7,857 nt of DNA from an uncultured Lachnospiraceae bacterium. GTDB lineage: Bacteria > Bacillota > Clostridia > Lachnospirales > Lachnospiraceae. A program made the translations under genes and the position numbers. Location: NCBI GenBank assembly GCA_945834545.1, contig CAMAHO010000107.1:1-7857 (forward strand), given 5' to 3'. This document shows positions 1-5,823 of this stretch, piece by piece (positions within the stretch are counted from its first letter, which is position 1; each line of letters opens with the position of its first letter). The notes under the pieces were generated by a model. That model ran no database searches, was not told the DNA's origin, and worked only from the letters and a program-made list of their open reading frames with translations.

Positions 1-186
1 CCCAAAAGGGAGAAGCGAGGGCAGGATTTCGAGAAAAGGCTGCCAAACGGCAAGGGGGAGAAGAACCACCGCAATAAACGACCTGACGGGAGAAGGTTTG
101 AACCCGACGGAAGTGGTAGGAGCAGAAGTGGTAAGAGCAGAGGTGGTTTCCAATTCAAAAAGAGGAATGAGAGGAAAAAGTCATGA
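1..186 (+). CDS. C-terminal tail of an unidentified basic protein (5' partial)
   Basis: Reading frame 1 is open from the window edge to a TGA at 184-186, giving 61 residues of a C-terminus whose start lies outside the window. The tail is very rich in Lys, Arg, Gly and Ser and contains two copies of SG(R/K)SR followed by GGFQFKKRNERKKS. It has no hydrophobic core and is probably disordered. Such tails are common on RNA-binding proteins, for example DEAD-box helicases, but nothing visible identifies the catalytic part, so no function is assigned. The stop overlaps the ispF start as ATGA, which supports this frame as coding and suggests translational coupling. Frame 2 is also open here, but it runs on into ispF and has no such junction. 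Confidence 0.6.
   Translation, partial: PKREKRGQDFEKRLPNGKGEKNHRNKRPDGRRFEPDGSGRSRSGKSRGGFQFKKRNERKKS
112..141 (+). repeat. Two tandem 15-bp units in the basic tail
   Basis: AGTGGTAGGAGCAGA (112-126) is followed directly by AGTGGTAAGAGCAGA (127-141), with one mismatch. In frame 1 they encode SGRSR and SGKSR. The length is a multiple of three and the change is conservative (Arg to Lys), which fits an expanded low-complexity basic tail. Confidence 0.7.
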
Positions 187-731
187 GAATCGGTATGGGA
201 TATGATGTTCATCGCCTCACAGAAGATAGAAAACTCATTATAGGGGGAGTGGAAATTCCCTATGAGAAGGGCTTGCTTGGTCATTCGGATGCGGATGTGC
301 TGCTTCATGCCATTATGGATGCCCTGTTGGGGGCAGCAGCCCTGGGGGATATCGGGAAGCATTTCCCGGATTCGGACCCCGCTTATAAGGGGATATCCTC
401 CCTGGTTTTATTGCAGAAGGTAGGAGAGCTTCTGGAAGAGAATCTGTATTTTATAGAAAATATTGATGCAACCATTATTGCACAGGCACCAAAGATGAGG
501 CCGTACATTGATAAGATGCGGGAAAACATCGCCGGTACATTAGGGATAGACCTAAGCCAAATCAATGTCAAGGCAACCACGGAGGAGGGCTTAGGCTTTA
601 CCGGAAAGGGAGAGGGTATCAGCTCCCAGGCGATTTGTATGTTGACCACACCCTATGAGAATAGTGTAAATCGGTCGGCTTCAGGAAGCGGATGTGCAGG
701 GTGTGCCGGTTGCAGTAAGGAGGAGAAGTAG
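183..731 (+). CDS. ispF: 2-C-methyl-D-erythritol 2,4-cyclodiphosphate synthase
   Basis: IspF converts CDP-ME 2-phosphate to MEcPP with release of CMP, a cytosolic step of the MEP pathway for isoprenoid precursors. The 182 residues follow the E. coli enzyme closely. The metal ligands Asp8 and His10 (DVH) and His42 are present, with GHSDAD at 33-38, ALGDIGKHFPD at 53-63, IIAQAPKM at 98-105 and the CDP-binding stretch KATTEEGLGFTGKGEG at 130-145. The family is usually about 155-160 residues. This one continues past residue 160 with a Ser/Gly tail holding three evenly spaced cysteines, CAGCAGC (171-177), then SKEEK. The ATG overlaps the preceding stop (ATGA), with GAGAGG upstream as a possible ribosome binding site. 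The 3' end contains the lgt ribosome binding site. The assignment is very secure; the role of the tail is unknown. Confidence 0.97.
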   Translation: MRIGMGYDVHRLTEDRKLIIGGVEIPYEKGLLGHSDADVLLHAIMDALLGAAALGDIGKHFPDSDPAYKGISSLVLLQKVGELLEENLYFIENIDATIIAQAPKMRPYIDKMRENIAGTLGIDLSQINVKATTEEGLGFTGKGEGISSQAICMLTTPYENSVNRSASGSGCAGCAGCSKEEK

Positions 732-735
732 CTTG
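717..735 (+). promoter_or_regulatory. lgt ribosome binding site and TTG start
   Basis: AAGGAGG (717-723) lies 9 nt before TTG at 733-735, which gives an Lgt beginning (M)YNDLITIGSLTIHGYG, as expected for the family. A longer reading from GTG 694 would add 13 residues with no family resemblance and no good ribosome binding site, so TTG 733 is preferred. The site is inside the last codons of ispF. Confidence 0.8.
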
Positions 736-1488
736 TATAATGATTTGATTACAATTGGTTCTTTGACAATTCATGGATATGGTTTGATGATAGCTATCGG
801 CGTGCTGGCGGCACTGTTTACCTCGGAATACCAGGCAAAAAAGAAGGGCTTGCCATCGGATCTTTTATATACCATGACCGTTATCTGTGTAGTGTTTGGG
901 TTCTTTTGCGCTAAGATTTTGTACATTATTGTGGAGTGGAAGGATTTTATCCAAGACCCGTTAAGCTTCCTTACCTTAAACGGCTTTGTAGTCTATGGAG
1001 GCGTGGCAGGCGGAGTTTTCATTGCCTGGGTATATTTAACGAAACTGAAGAAACAACCCTTCTGGGAGTACTTTGATATTGTTCTTCCCGGCGTGGCATT
1101 GGCCCAGGCTTTCGGCAGAATCGGCTGTTTCCTGGCAGGCTGCTGTTATGGTCGGGAGACGGAGGCCTGGTATGGAATCGCTTTTACCAATTCAAACTTT
1201 GCTCCCAATGGGGTGAAACTGATACCAACCCAGCTTATTTCCAGCGCCGGTATGTTTCTGATTGCAGCTGTATGCTATCTCTTTGCAAGAAAGAATCATA
1301 AGCCCGGCAGAGTAGGCGCCTTGTACATGATTTTATATGCAATTGGCCGTTCTTTTGTAGAGGAGCTAAGAGCCGACAAGAGAGGTGCTGTGGGACCTCT
1401 GTCTACCTCCCAGTTCATCTCTATCTTTATTGTGATTCTGGGTCTGGTCCTGTTCTTTACCAGAAAGGAACGGGAGACAAAGGATTAG
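733..1488 (+). CDS. lgt: Prolipoprotein diacylglyceryl transferase
   Basis: Lgt is a membrane enzyme that moves diacylglycerol from phosphatidylglycerol to the lipobox cysteine of prolipoproteins, the first step of lipoprotein maturation. From the TTG start it has 251 residues, usual for the family, with about seven hydrophobic segments. Family marks are HGYGLMIA (14-21), VVYGGVAGG (86-94), the signature GRIGCFLAGCCYG (128-140, containing the conserved Arg129) and a late charged motif ELRADKRG (211-218) followed by STSQFISI. The E. coli catalytic-region His in HGG is Tyr here (YGG), a substitution I believe is normal in clostridial enzymes. One base separates the start from the ispF stop, so the two are probably translated in a coupled way. 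A terminator-like hairpin formed by the large palindrome follows 45 nt after the stop. Confidence 0.96.
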   Translation: MYNDLITIGSLTIHGYGLMIAIGVLAALFTSEYQAKKKGLPSDLLYTMTVICVVFGFFCAKILYIIVEWKDFIQDPLSFLTLNGFVVYGGVAGGVFIAWVYLTKLKKQPFWEYFDIVLPGVALAQAFGRIGCFLAGCCYGRETEAWYGIAFTNSNFAPNGVKLIPTQLISSAGMFLIAAVCYLFARKNHKPGRVGALYMILYAIGRSFVEELRADKRGAVGPLSTSQFISIFIVILGLVLFFTRKERETKD

Positions 1489-1528
1489 ATTAAACGCACG
1501 TATCATATTTCTGAAGAAGACAACATAA

Positions 1529-1846
1529 GCATTAGGGACGGAGTTTTTTGCTGCTCATATCCGTCCCTTTTGTTGCGCTTTCAAAACTCCCATTTCGGAT
1601 TTGTGTGCCTGCTATGGATTTGTGTGTTTGTATGCAGACCTTGTAGCACCGTCGGTCCTTAGCGAGCGTATTTCGCTCGCTTATGTACTGCTACGGTGCG
1701 ATTAGAGCGAAAGCGCGTCTGCATATAAATATATAAATCCATAGCAGGCACACAAATCCGAAATGAGAGTTTCAAAAAGTGTTTCAAACGAAAACATCGC
1801 AACAAAAGGGACGGATATGAGCAGCAAAAAACTCCGTCCCTAATGC
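1529..1846. repeat. ~318-bp imperfect palindrome, MITE-like
   Basis: The region folds back on itself. 1529-1577 is the perfect inverted copy of 1798-1846 (49 bp). 1591-1621 matches 1735-1765 (31 bp, perfect). 1631-1639 matches 1717-1725. Weaker pairing (GCACCGT 1646-1652 with ACGGTGC 1693-1699) leads to an apical hairpin AGCGAGCG-TATTT-CGCTCGCT (1661-1681). Each outer arm also holds its own smaller hairpin. No open reading frame of note lies inside. The flanks show no target duplication longer than a possible TA at each end (1533-1534 and 1841-1842), which would suit a TA-targeting transposon derivative but proves little. The right end contains an in-frame ATG (1843) just before the protease gene. 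It may be a non-autonomous mobile element, a repeat family or a structured RNA. It also explains most of the 372-nt gap at 1489-1860, where I see no convincing promoter. Confidence 0.9.
1534..1574 (+). terminator. Rho-independent terminator after lgt, inside the palindrome's left arm
   Basis: AGGGACGGA (1534-1542) pairs with TCCGTCCCT (1560-1568) across a 17-nt loop, followed by TTTTGTT. It is suitably placed to end the ispF-lgt transcript. The mirror copy at 1807-1841 would act only on the minus strand, since its T-run lies on that side. The long loop is less usual. Confidence 0.55.
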
Positions 1847-1860
1847 AACGGGGGTGGAAT

Positions 1861-3531
1861 ATGAGTCAGAAATTTGAAAACAGCCTGAGTCTTGCTTTGG
1901 AGACGCCGGAAGAGCAACGGGCGATGACGCCGGATTTAAATGTTGGCTTTGATGAAAGGAATGGAACCTGGGAGGTCATTGTAAAGTATAGTGGCAGCCT
2001 GGAGCGCTTACGCAGCTTAGGAATGCAGGTGGAGGAGTTAATCGCCGGCTATGGGATTGTGACCTTGCCGGAACAGGATTTTGAATTGTTGTCGTCCGCA
2101 CCGGAAATTGAGTATGTGGAGAAACCAAGGAGCTTCACTTATTCTCAGATTTCTCCTGTGCAGGAACCTTGTATTGCCACTGTGCTGGCAACACCGCCCT
2201 TTTATACAGGGAAGGGGGTGCTTATGGCTATCCTGGATTCTGGCGTGGATGTCAGGAGGAGGGAGTTTCGAAATGCGGATGGAACTTCTAGAGTAAAGGG
2301 GTATTTAGAGTTCATCGGGAGAGAGCGACGAGAATACACTAAGGAGCAGGTGAACGATGCTCTGTCAGGAAACGGAGAACTGCCAAGTGTGGCGGGAACA
2401 AGCCACGGCACAGCGGTTGCCGGCGTGGCAGCCGGCTTTGCCAGCGCAAACGGGAACCCTGGAAACAGAACCTACCGAGGGGTTGCAAGGGGCTGTGATT
2501 TGCTGGTGGTGAATCTGGGTGCTGACACCCAGGAGGAGGCGCAAACAGCCAATATTATGAGGGGGGTTACCTATGCGCTGACAAAGGCCAGGCAGTGGAA
2601 TCAGCCCTTAGTAATCAATTTGAGCTTTGGAAATGCGTACGGGAATCATCGGGGAGAATCCCTATTGGAACGCTTTTTGGACAATGCCTCGGAACAGGGG
2701 AGAACGACCATTTGCGTGGGCATGGGAAATAAAGGTGAGGCCTATCATCACTTTGCATCACAGTCAGAGGGAGAGTATCTGGCAGAGGTCAGTGTATTGC
2801 CCTATCTTAGAAGCATGACTGTACAGATTTGGCAGGAATTTAAAGGTAGCCGTGAGATTACGATTACATCCCCGGAGGGACAGAATGTGGTGCTTTCTCA
2901 GCAGACTAGGGAGGAGAGCTACCGGATTCAGATGGGGGAGACCCTCCTGTTGCTCTACTTTGGACTGCCTTCTCCTTACAGTACCTCCCAAGAGATTTAT
3001 ATGGAGTTTCTACCTCGGAGGGATTTCGTGACAGAGGGTACTTGGAGGATACAAGGGACCGGCGCGTGTAATATGTATTTAACAGGAAGAGAGAATCCGG
3101 AGTCAGGGTTCTCCTTTTTATCTCCTGACAGCCAGGGCACATTGACCATACCATCCACAGCCAGTCGTGTTATCTCTGTTGGCGCATATGATTCTAACAC
3201 AGAGGTGTACAGCTCGTTTTCAGGCAGGGGCTTTCCGGGAACAGGAAAACCGGATATCGTGGCACCGGGAGAAAACATTTTGGCGCCCTGGGGCGAAAGC
3301 AGTTACAGAGGATTTACAGGGACCTCCTTTGCCACCCCAATAGTGTCAGGCTGTGCTGCAATTATGATGGAGAGAGGCATTGTTCAAGGTGAAAATCCTT
3401 ATTTGTATGGAGAGAAACTGAAAGCCTATGTTCGCGCCGGGGCAGGGAGACTGCGGGGAGTACAGTCAGAACCCAATGTAAGGACCGGTTGGGGAAAGAT
3501 ATGCTTGTCAAACAGCATGGATTTATGGTAA
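1861..3531 (+). CDS. Subtilisin-family (S8) serine protease, Csp-like, no signal peptide
   Basis: This 556-residue protein has a complete subtilase triad: Asp126 in AILDSGVD, His182 in GTSHGTAVAGVAAG and Ser489 in GTSFATPIVSG. Asn290 in GMGNKG is the oxyanion-hole residue. Residues about 30-95 look like an inhibitor-type prodomain ending in PEIEYVEKPR. The stretch of about 300-430 between Asn290 and Ser489 is longer than in plain subtilisins and is beta-rich, recalling the jelly-roll insertion of clostridial CspA/B/C germination proteases. There is no signal peptide or membrane segment, so it probably acts in the cytosol or in a forespore compartment. ATG 1861 is preferred over ATG 1843 because CGGGGGTGG (1849-1857) is a suitably spaced ribosome binding site for it and the earlier ATG lies in the palindrome end. 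The catalytic class is certain; a germination role is inferred from resemblance only, and no csp or sleC neighbour is present. Confidence 0.93.
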   Translation: MSQKFENSLSLALETPEEQRAMTPDLNVGFDERNGTWEVIVKYSGSLERLRSLGMQVEELIAGYGIVTLPEQDFELLSSAPEIEYVEKPRSFTYSQISPVQEPCIATVLATPPFYTGKGVLMAILDSGVDVRRREFRNADGTSRVKGYLEFIGRERREYTKEQVNDALSGNGELPSVAGTSHGTAVAGVAAGFASANGNPGNRTYRGVARGCDLLVVNLGADTQEEAQTANIMRGVTYALTKARQWNQPLVINLSFGNAYGNHRGESLLERFLDNASEQGRTTICVGMGNKGEAYHHFASQSEGEYLAEVSVLPYLRSMTVQIWQEFKGSREITITSPEGQNVVLSQQTREESYRIQMGETLLLLYFGLPSPYSTSQEIYMEFLPRRDFVTEGTWRIQGTGACNMYLTGRENPESGFSFLSPDSQGTLTIPSTASRVISVGAYDSNTEVYSSFSGRGFPGTGKPDIVAPGENILAPWGESSYRGFTGTSFATPIVSGCAAIMMERGIVQGENPYLYGEKLKAYVRAGAGRLRGVQSEPNVRTGWGKICLSNSMDLW

Positions 3532-3578
3532 AAACCCTACAAATTTGTCGATTCAGCATTTTCTTTTTGTGCAATCTA

Positions 3579-3587
3579 TGATAAAAT
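3579..3587 (+). promoter_or_regulatory. Extended -10 promoter for the chemoreceptor gene
   Basis: TGATAAAAT gives an extended -10 (TG-N-TAAAAT, hexamer at 3582-3587). No good -35 is found 16-18 nt upstream, where the sequence is T-rich (around 3558-3565), so an activator may be needed. Transcription would start near 3593-3595, at the left edge of the inserted element. The heptamer TGTCGAT (3546-3552), one base from the 0A-box consensus TGTCGAA, lies around -45. Confidence 0.5.
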
Positions 3588-3598
3588 ATAGCAAATAG

Positions 3599-3751
3599 GT
3601 AACTATTCAGAAACCCATTCGCAAAATCGCTGCTGCGCTGCTTTTCTTTTGCTCATGTAGTTACTTCGCCATATAAATTTAGAAAATCAGTCCTCTGTAA
3701 GCAAGCTTACCTGGTCTGATTTCCTAGATTTGCATGGCTCTGAATAGTTAC
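3599..3751. mobile_element. 153-bp MITE with 13-bp inverted ends and 8-bp target duplication
   Basis: The ends are GTAACTATTCAGA (3599-3611) and its exact inverse TCTGAATAGTTAC (3739-3751). They are directly flanked by the perfect duplication GCAAATAG (3591-3598 and 3752-3759), the mark of a transposition event. There is no coding capacity, so it would have been moved in trans. Ends beginning GTAA together with an 8-bp duplication are features of the IS66 family as I know it, making an IS66-type transposase the best guess. Inside, GCAAAA/TTTTGC (3621-3626, 3647-3652) and a long hairpin from CCAT (3669-3672) to ATGG (3733-3736), with AAATCAG/CTGATTT and GTAAGC/GCTTAC as its core, would give a branched RNA. 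It sits between the promoter and ribosome binding site of the chemoreceptor gene and lengthens its leader. Confidence 0.88.
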
Positions 3752-3779
3752 GCAAATAGTATGTTAAGGAGGCCGAGTT

Positions 3780-5771
3780 ATGGAGGGATCACAAAACACC
3801 GAATTACTAGATGAGAAATTGACAGCAGACGGCAAAGAAGAAACAGTGGGAAAGACCCCTAAGCCCCCCAAGGCACCGAAGGTGCCTGAAGTAAAAGAAG
3901 AGAAGGAGAAAAAAGAGAAAGCTCCGAAGCCTCCCAAAGCGAAAAAGGAGAAAGCTCCGAAGCCTCCCAAGATGAAAAAAGAAAAGAGCTTCGATTTTTC
4001 AAAACTGGTCTCGGCAATCAAAGAGCGCAGGCAATCAAATAGATCACAGCATGCTGAAGGCGGGAAGTTTTCAGAAGAGGCTAGCTTTCATCCCATAAGC
4101 TCCATCAAGGTGAAGGTCAGTATCTTGGTGGTGGTAGCTGTCATGCTGGCAGCTGCGGCAATTACCCTTATTATGGTGTCTTATACCAAGAAGATTTTGA
4201 TTGATGCCAATTATGCCAAGATGACAAATATTGTGGAATCCTATGGTCGAATGGTATCCTTGGGTGAGGTGGAGAATGACAAGAAAGCCATGAAAACAGA
4301 GGCATATGCTGACATTCTGGATGGCTTAAAGGTAGACGGCGCAGAGTCCTCCTACTGCTATGTCATTAATCAGTCCGGTATTATTGTGTACAGTGCCGAT
4401 GAAACCATGGTCAACAAACCAAATAAGGTAAAGGTCATTACGAAGATTATAACGGAGTTGGCAAAGGGTCACAGACCGGAGGGTAATTTGTGCTGTGAAT
4501 ATGAGGAGAACGGCCAGACAAAGTATGCCAGCTACTACATCACTGAGGCACTCTCTGTGGTTGTTATGTGTGCAGAGGGAAGGGAATTGATGAAGCCTAT
4601 CAATACCCTTGTGATATTCGCCATATTAATCGCAGTGCTGATTTTAGGGTTGTCCATCGTTATCGCCTGGTTTGTAGTAGGAAGGATTACAAAGCCCATC
4701 AAACAGATTACCGGGGTAATTAATGACACTGCTAAGCTGAAACTGAGAACGCCTGACTTTATGGATGGATTGTGCAGAAGAACAGACGAAACCGGTGTCA
4801 TCAGCCGTGCTGTGAAGGAGATGACCCAAAATCTATACGAGGTTGTTAAGCGGATTGACCAGGCCAATACAGCAATCAAGGAAAATATGGGGAATGTGGA
4901 AGTCTCCAGTAATCAGGTACATATGTTTTGTACAGATAATTCCGCTACCACAGAGCAGCTTTCTGCAAGTACTCAAGAGGTTGCAAATATGACAGTTGTC
5001 ATGTTTGAGCATGTGGAGGAGATGAGCAGGAGATTTGACAGAATCAGCGAAGAGACAGTGGAGAGCAACAAATCCTCTGAGGAGATTGCTGCCAGGGCAA
5101 AGAAGATGCAGGAGTCTACCGGACAGGCTATCACCGAGACAAAAGCGATTTACGAAGAAATCAGAACCAAGACGGAGAATGCAGTCAATGGTTTGAAGGC
5201 GGTAGCAAAGATTAACGAGCTTACCAATGCTATTATAGAGATTTCCGACCAGACCAGTCTGCTTTCCCTGAATGCCAGCATCGAGGCTGCCAGAGCAGGA
5301 GAGGCGGGAAGAGGTTTTGCAGTAGTAGCAACTGAAATCAGTAACCTTGCCCATAAATCTCTGGATTCCGTCAACGACATCAATGCCATCATCGAGGAAA
5401 TCAACGGGGTTGTGTCAAATATTTCCGAGAGCATGAAGGCCACAACGGACTTCTTGGAGAAAAAGGTACTTGCCGGCTACGATTATTTTGCTAGCATAGG
5501 AGAGCAGTATTTGCAGGATGCCTACACCTTCCAGGACGGAATGCTTGCTATCTCTAAAGAAGCAGACAGCCTAAATGAGTCAGTCAAGGAGGTTGCTGAT
5601 GCAGTGGAACGCATTAAGTCTTCCATCGAGGAAACCTCTGTGGGTGTAACGGATATTGCGGCTAAGACAGGGAATGTGGTAGAAGCAACCAGCAACAATT
5701 ATGAGCTGACAAACAATACCCTTGAAAGAATCAATGAACTGGAGAAAATTGTGGAAACCTTTGAATTCTAG
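3780..5771 (+). CDS. Methyl-accepting chemotaxis protein with Lys/Pro-rich N-terminal extension
   Basis: This is a 663-residue transmembrane chemoreceptor that would signal through CheA/CheW to the flagellar motor. Domains in order: a charged cytoplasmic extension (1-110) rich in KAPKPPK; TM1 (about 112-134); an extracytoplasmic sensor of about 140 residues (135-275), of single-Cache size; TM2 (about 277-300); HAMP (about 301-355); and a long coiled-coil signalling hairpin whose tip ISDQTSLLSLNAS plus IEAARAGEAGRGF (488-513) is the MCP signature. No C-terminal methyltransferase-tethering pentapeptide is seen; it ends VETFEF. The sensed ligand cannot be told. AAGGAGG (3766-3772) with 7-nt spacing supports the start, so the extension is not a mis-called start. 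Most receptors begin with TM1 within the first few tens of residues, so the N-terminus is odd. It is followed by a strong terminator and no chemotaxis genes are adjacent, so it is an orphan receptor gene. Confidence 0.95.
   Translation: MEGSQNTELLDEKLTADGKEETVGKTPKPPKAPKVPEVKEEKEKKEKAPKPPKAKKEKAPKPPKMKKEKSFDFSKLVSAIKERRQSNRSQHAEGGKFSEEASFHPISSIKVKVSILVVVAVMLAAAAITLIMVSYTKKILIDANYAKMTNIVESYGRMVSLGEVENDKKAMKTEAYADILDGLKVDGAESSYCYVINQSGIIVYSADETMVNKPNKVKVITKIITELAKGHRPEGNLCCEYEENGQTKYASYYITEALSVVVMCAEGRELMKPINTLVIFAILIAVLILGLSIVIAWFVVGRITKPIKQITGVINDTAKLKLRTPDFMDGLCRRTDETGVISRAVKEMTQNLYEVVKRIDQANTAIKENMGNVEVSSNQVHMFCTDNSATTEQLSASTQEVANMTVVMFEHVEEMSRRFDRISEETVESNKSSEEIAARAKKMQESTGQAITETKAIYEEIRTKTENAVNGLKAVAKINELTNAIIEISDQTSLLSLNASIEAARAGEAGRGFAVVATEISNLAHKSLDSVNDINAIIEEINGVVSNISESMKATTDFLEKKVLAGYDYFASIGEQYLQDAYTFQDGMLAISKEADSLNESVKEVADAVERIKSSIEETSVGVTDIAAKTGNVVEATSNNYELTNNTLERINELEKIVETFEF
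3915..3980 (+). repeat. Two tandem 33-bp units in the receptor's N-terminal extension
   Basis: Units 3915-3947 and 3948-3980 share their first 23 bases exactly and encode EKAPKPPKAKK and EKAPKPPKMKK (residues 46-56 and 57-67). A looser relative, KTPKPPKAPK, precedes them at 25-34. This is in-frame growth of a Lys/Pro linker. Confidence 0.85.
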
Positions 5772-5777
5772 AAGAAA

Positions 5778-5816
5778 GGCTGTCGCAGGAAAATCTGCGG
5801 CAGCCTTGTTTTGTTG
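5778..5816 (+). terminator. Strong, probably bidirectional terminator between convergent genes
   Basis: GGCTGTCGCAG (5778-5788) pairs with CTGCGGCAGCC (5795-5805), 11 bp with one T-G wobble, around the loop GAAAAT, followed by TTGTTTTGTTG. It lies 6 nt past the chemoreceptor stop. On the minus strand the same stem is followed by TTTCTTC, so it can also end the DUF4317 transcript, whose stop is at 5824. Confidence 0.9.
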
Positions 5817-5823
5817 AGTGATG

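Noticed and set aside
694..732. GTG 694 as the lgt start
   Set aside because: It adds 13 residues unlike any Lgt and lacks a ribosome binding site, while TTG 733 has AAGGAGG at good spacing and gives the expected N-terminus.
1529..1846. CRISPR array or riboswitch in the lgt-protease gap
   Set aside because: There are no regularly spaced direct repeats; the structure is one inverted repeat. No known riboswitch core was recognised.
4833..5354. 173-codon open frame on the minus strand inside the chemoreceptor gene
   Set aside because: It is antisense to a well-supported chemoreceptor coding region, shows no recognisable family and has no evident ribosome binding site; it is a frame shadow.
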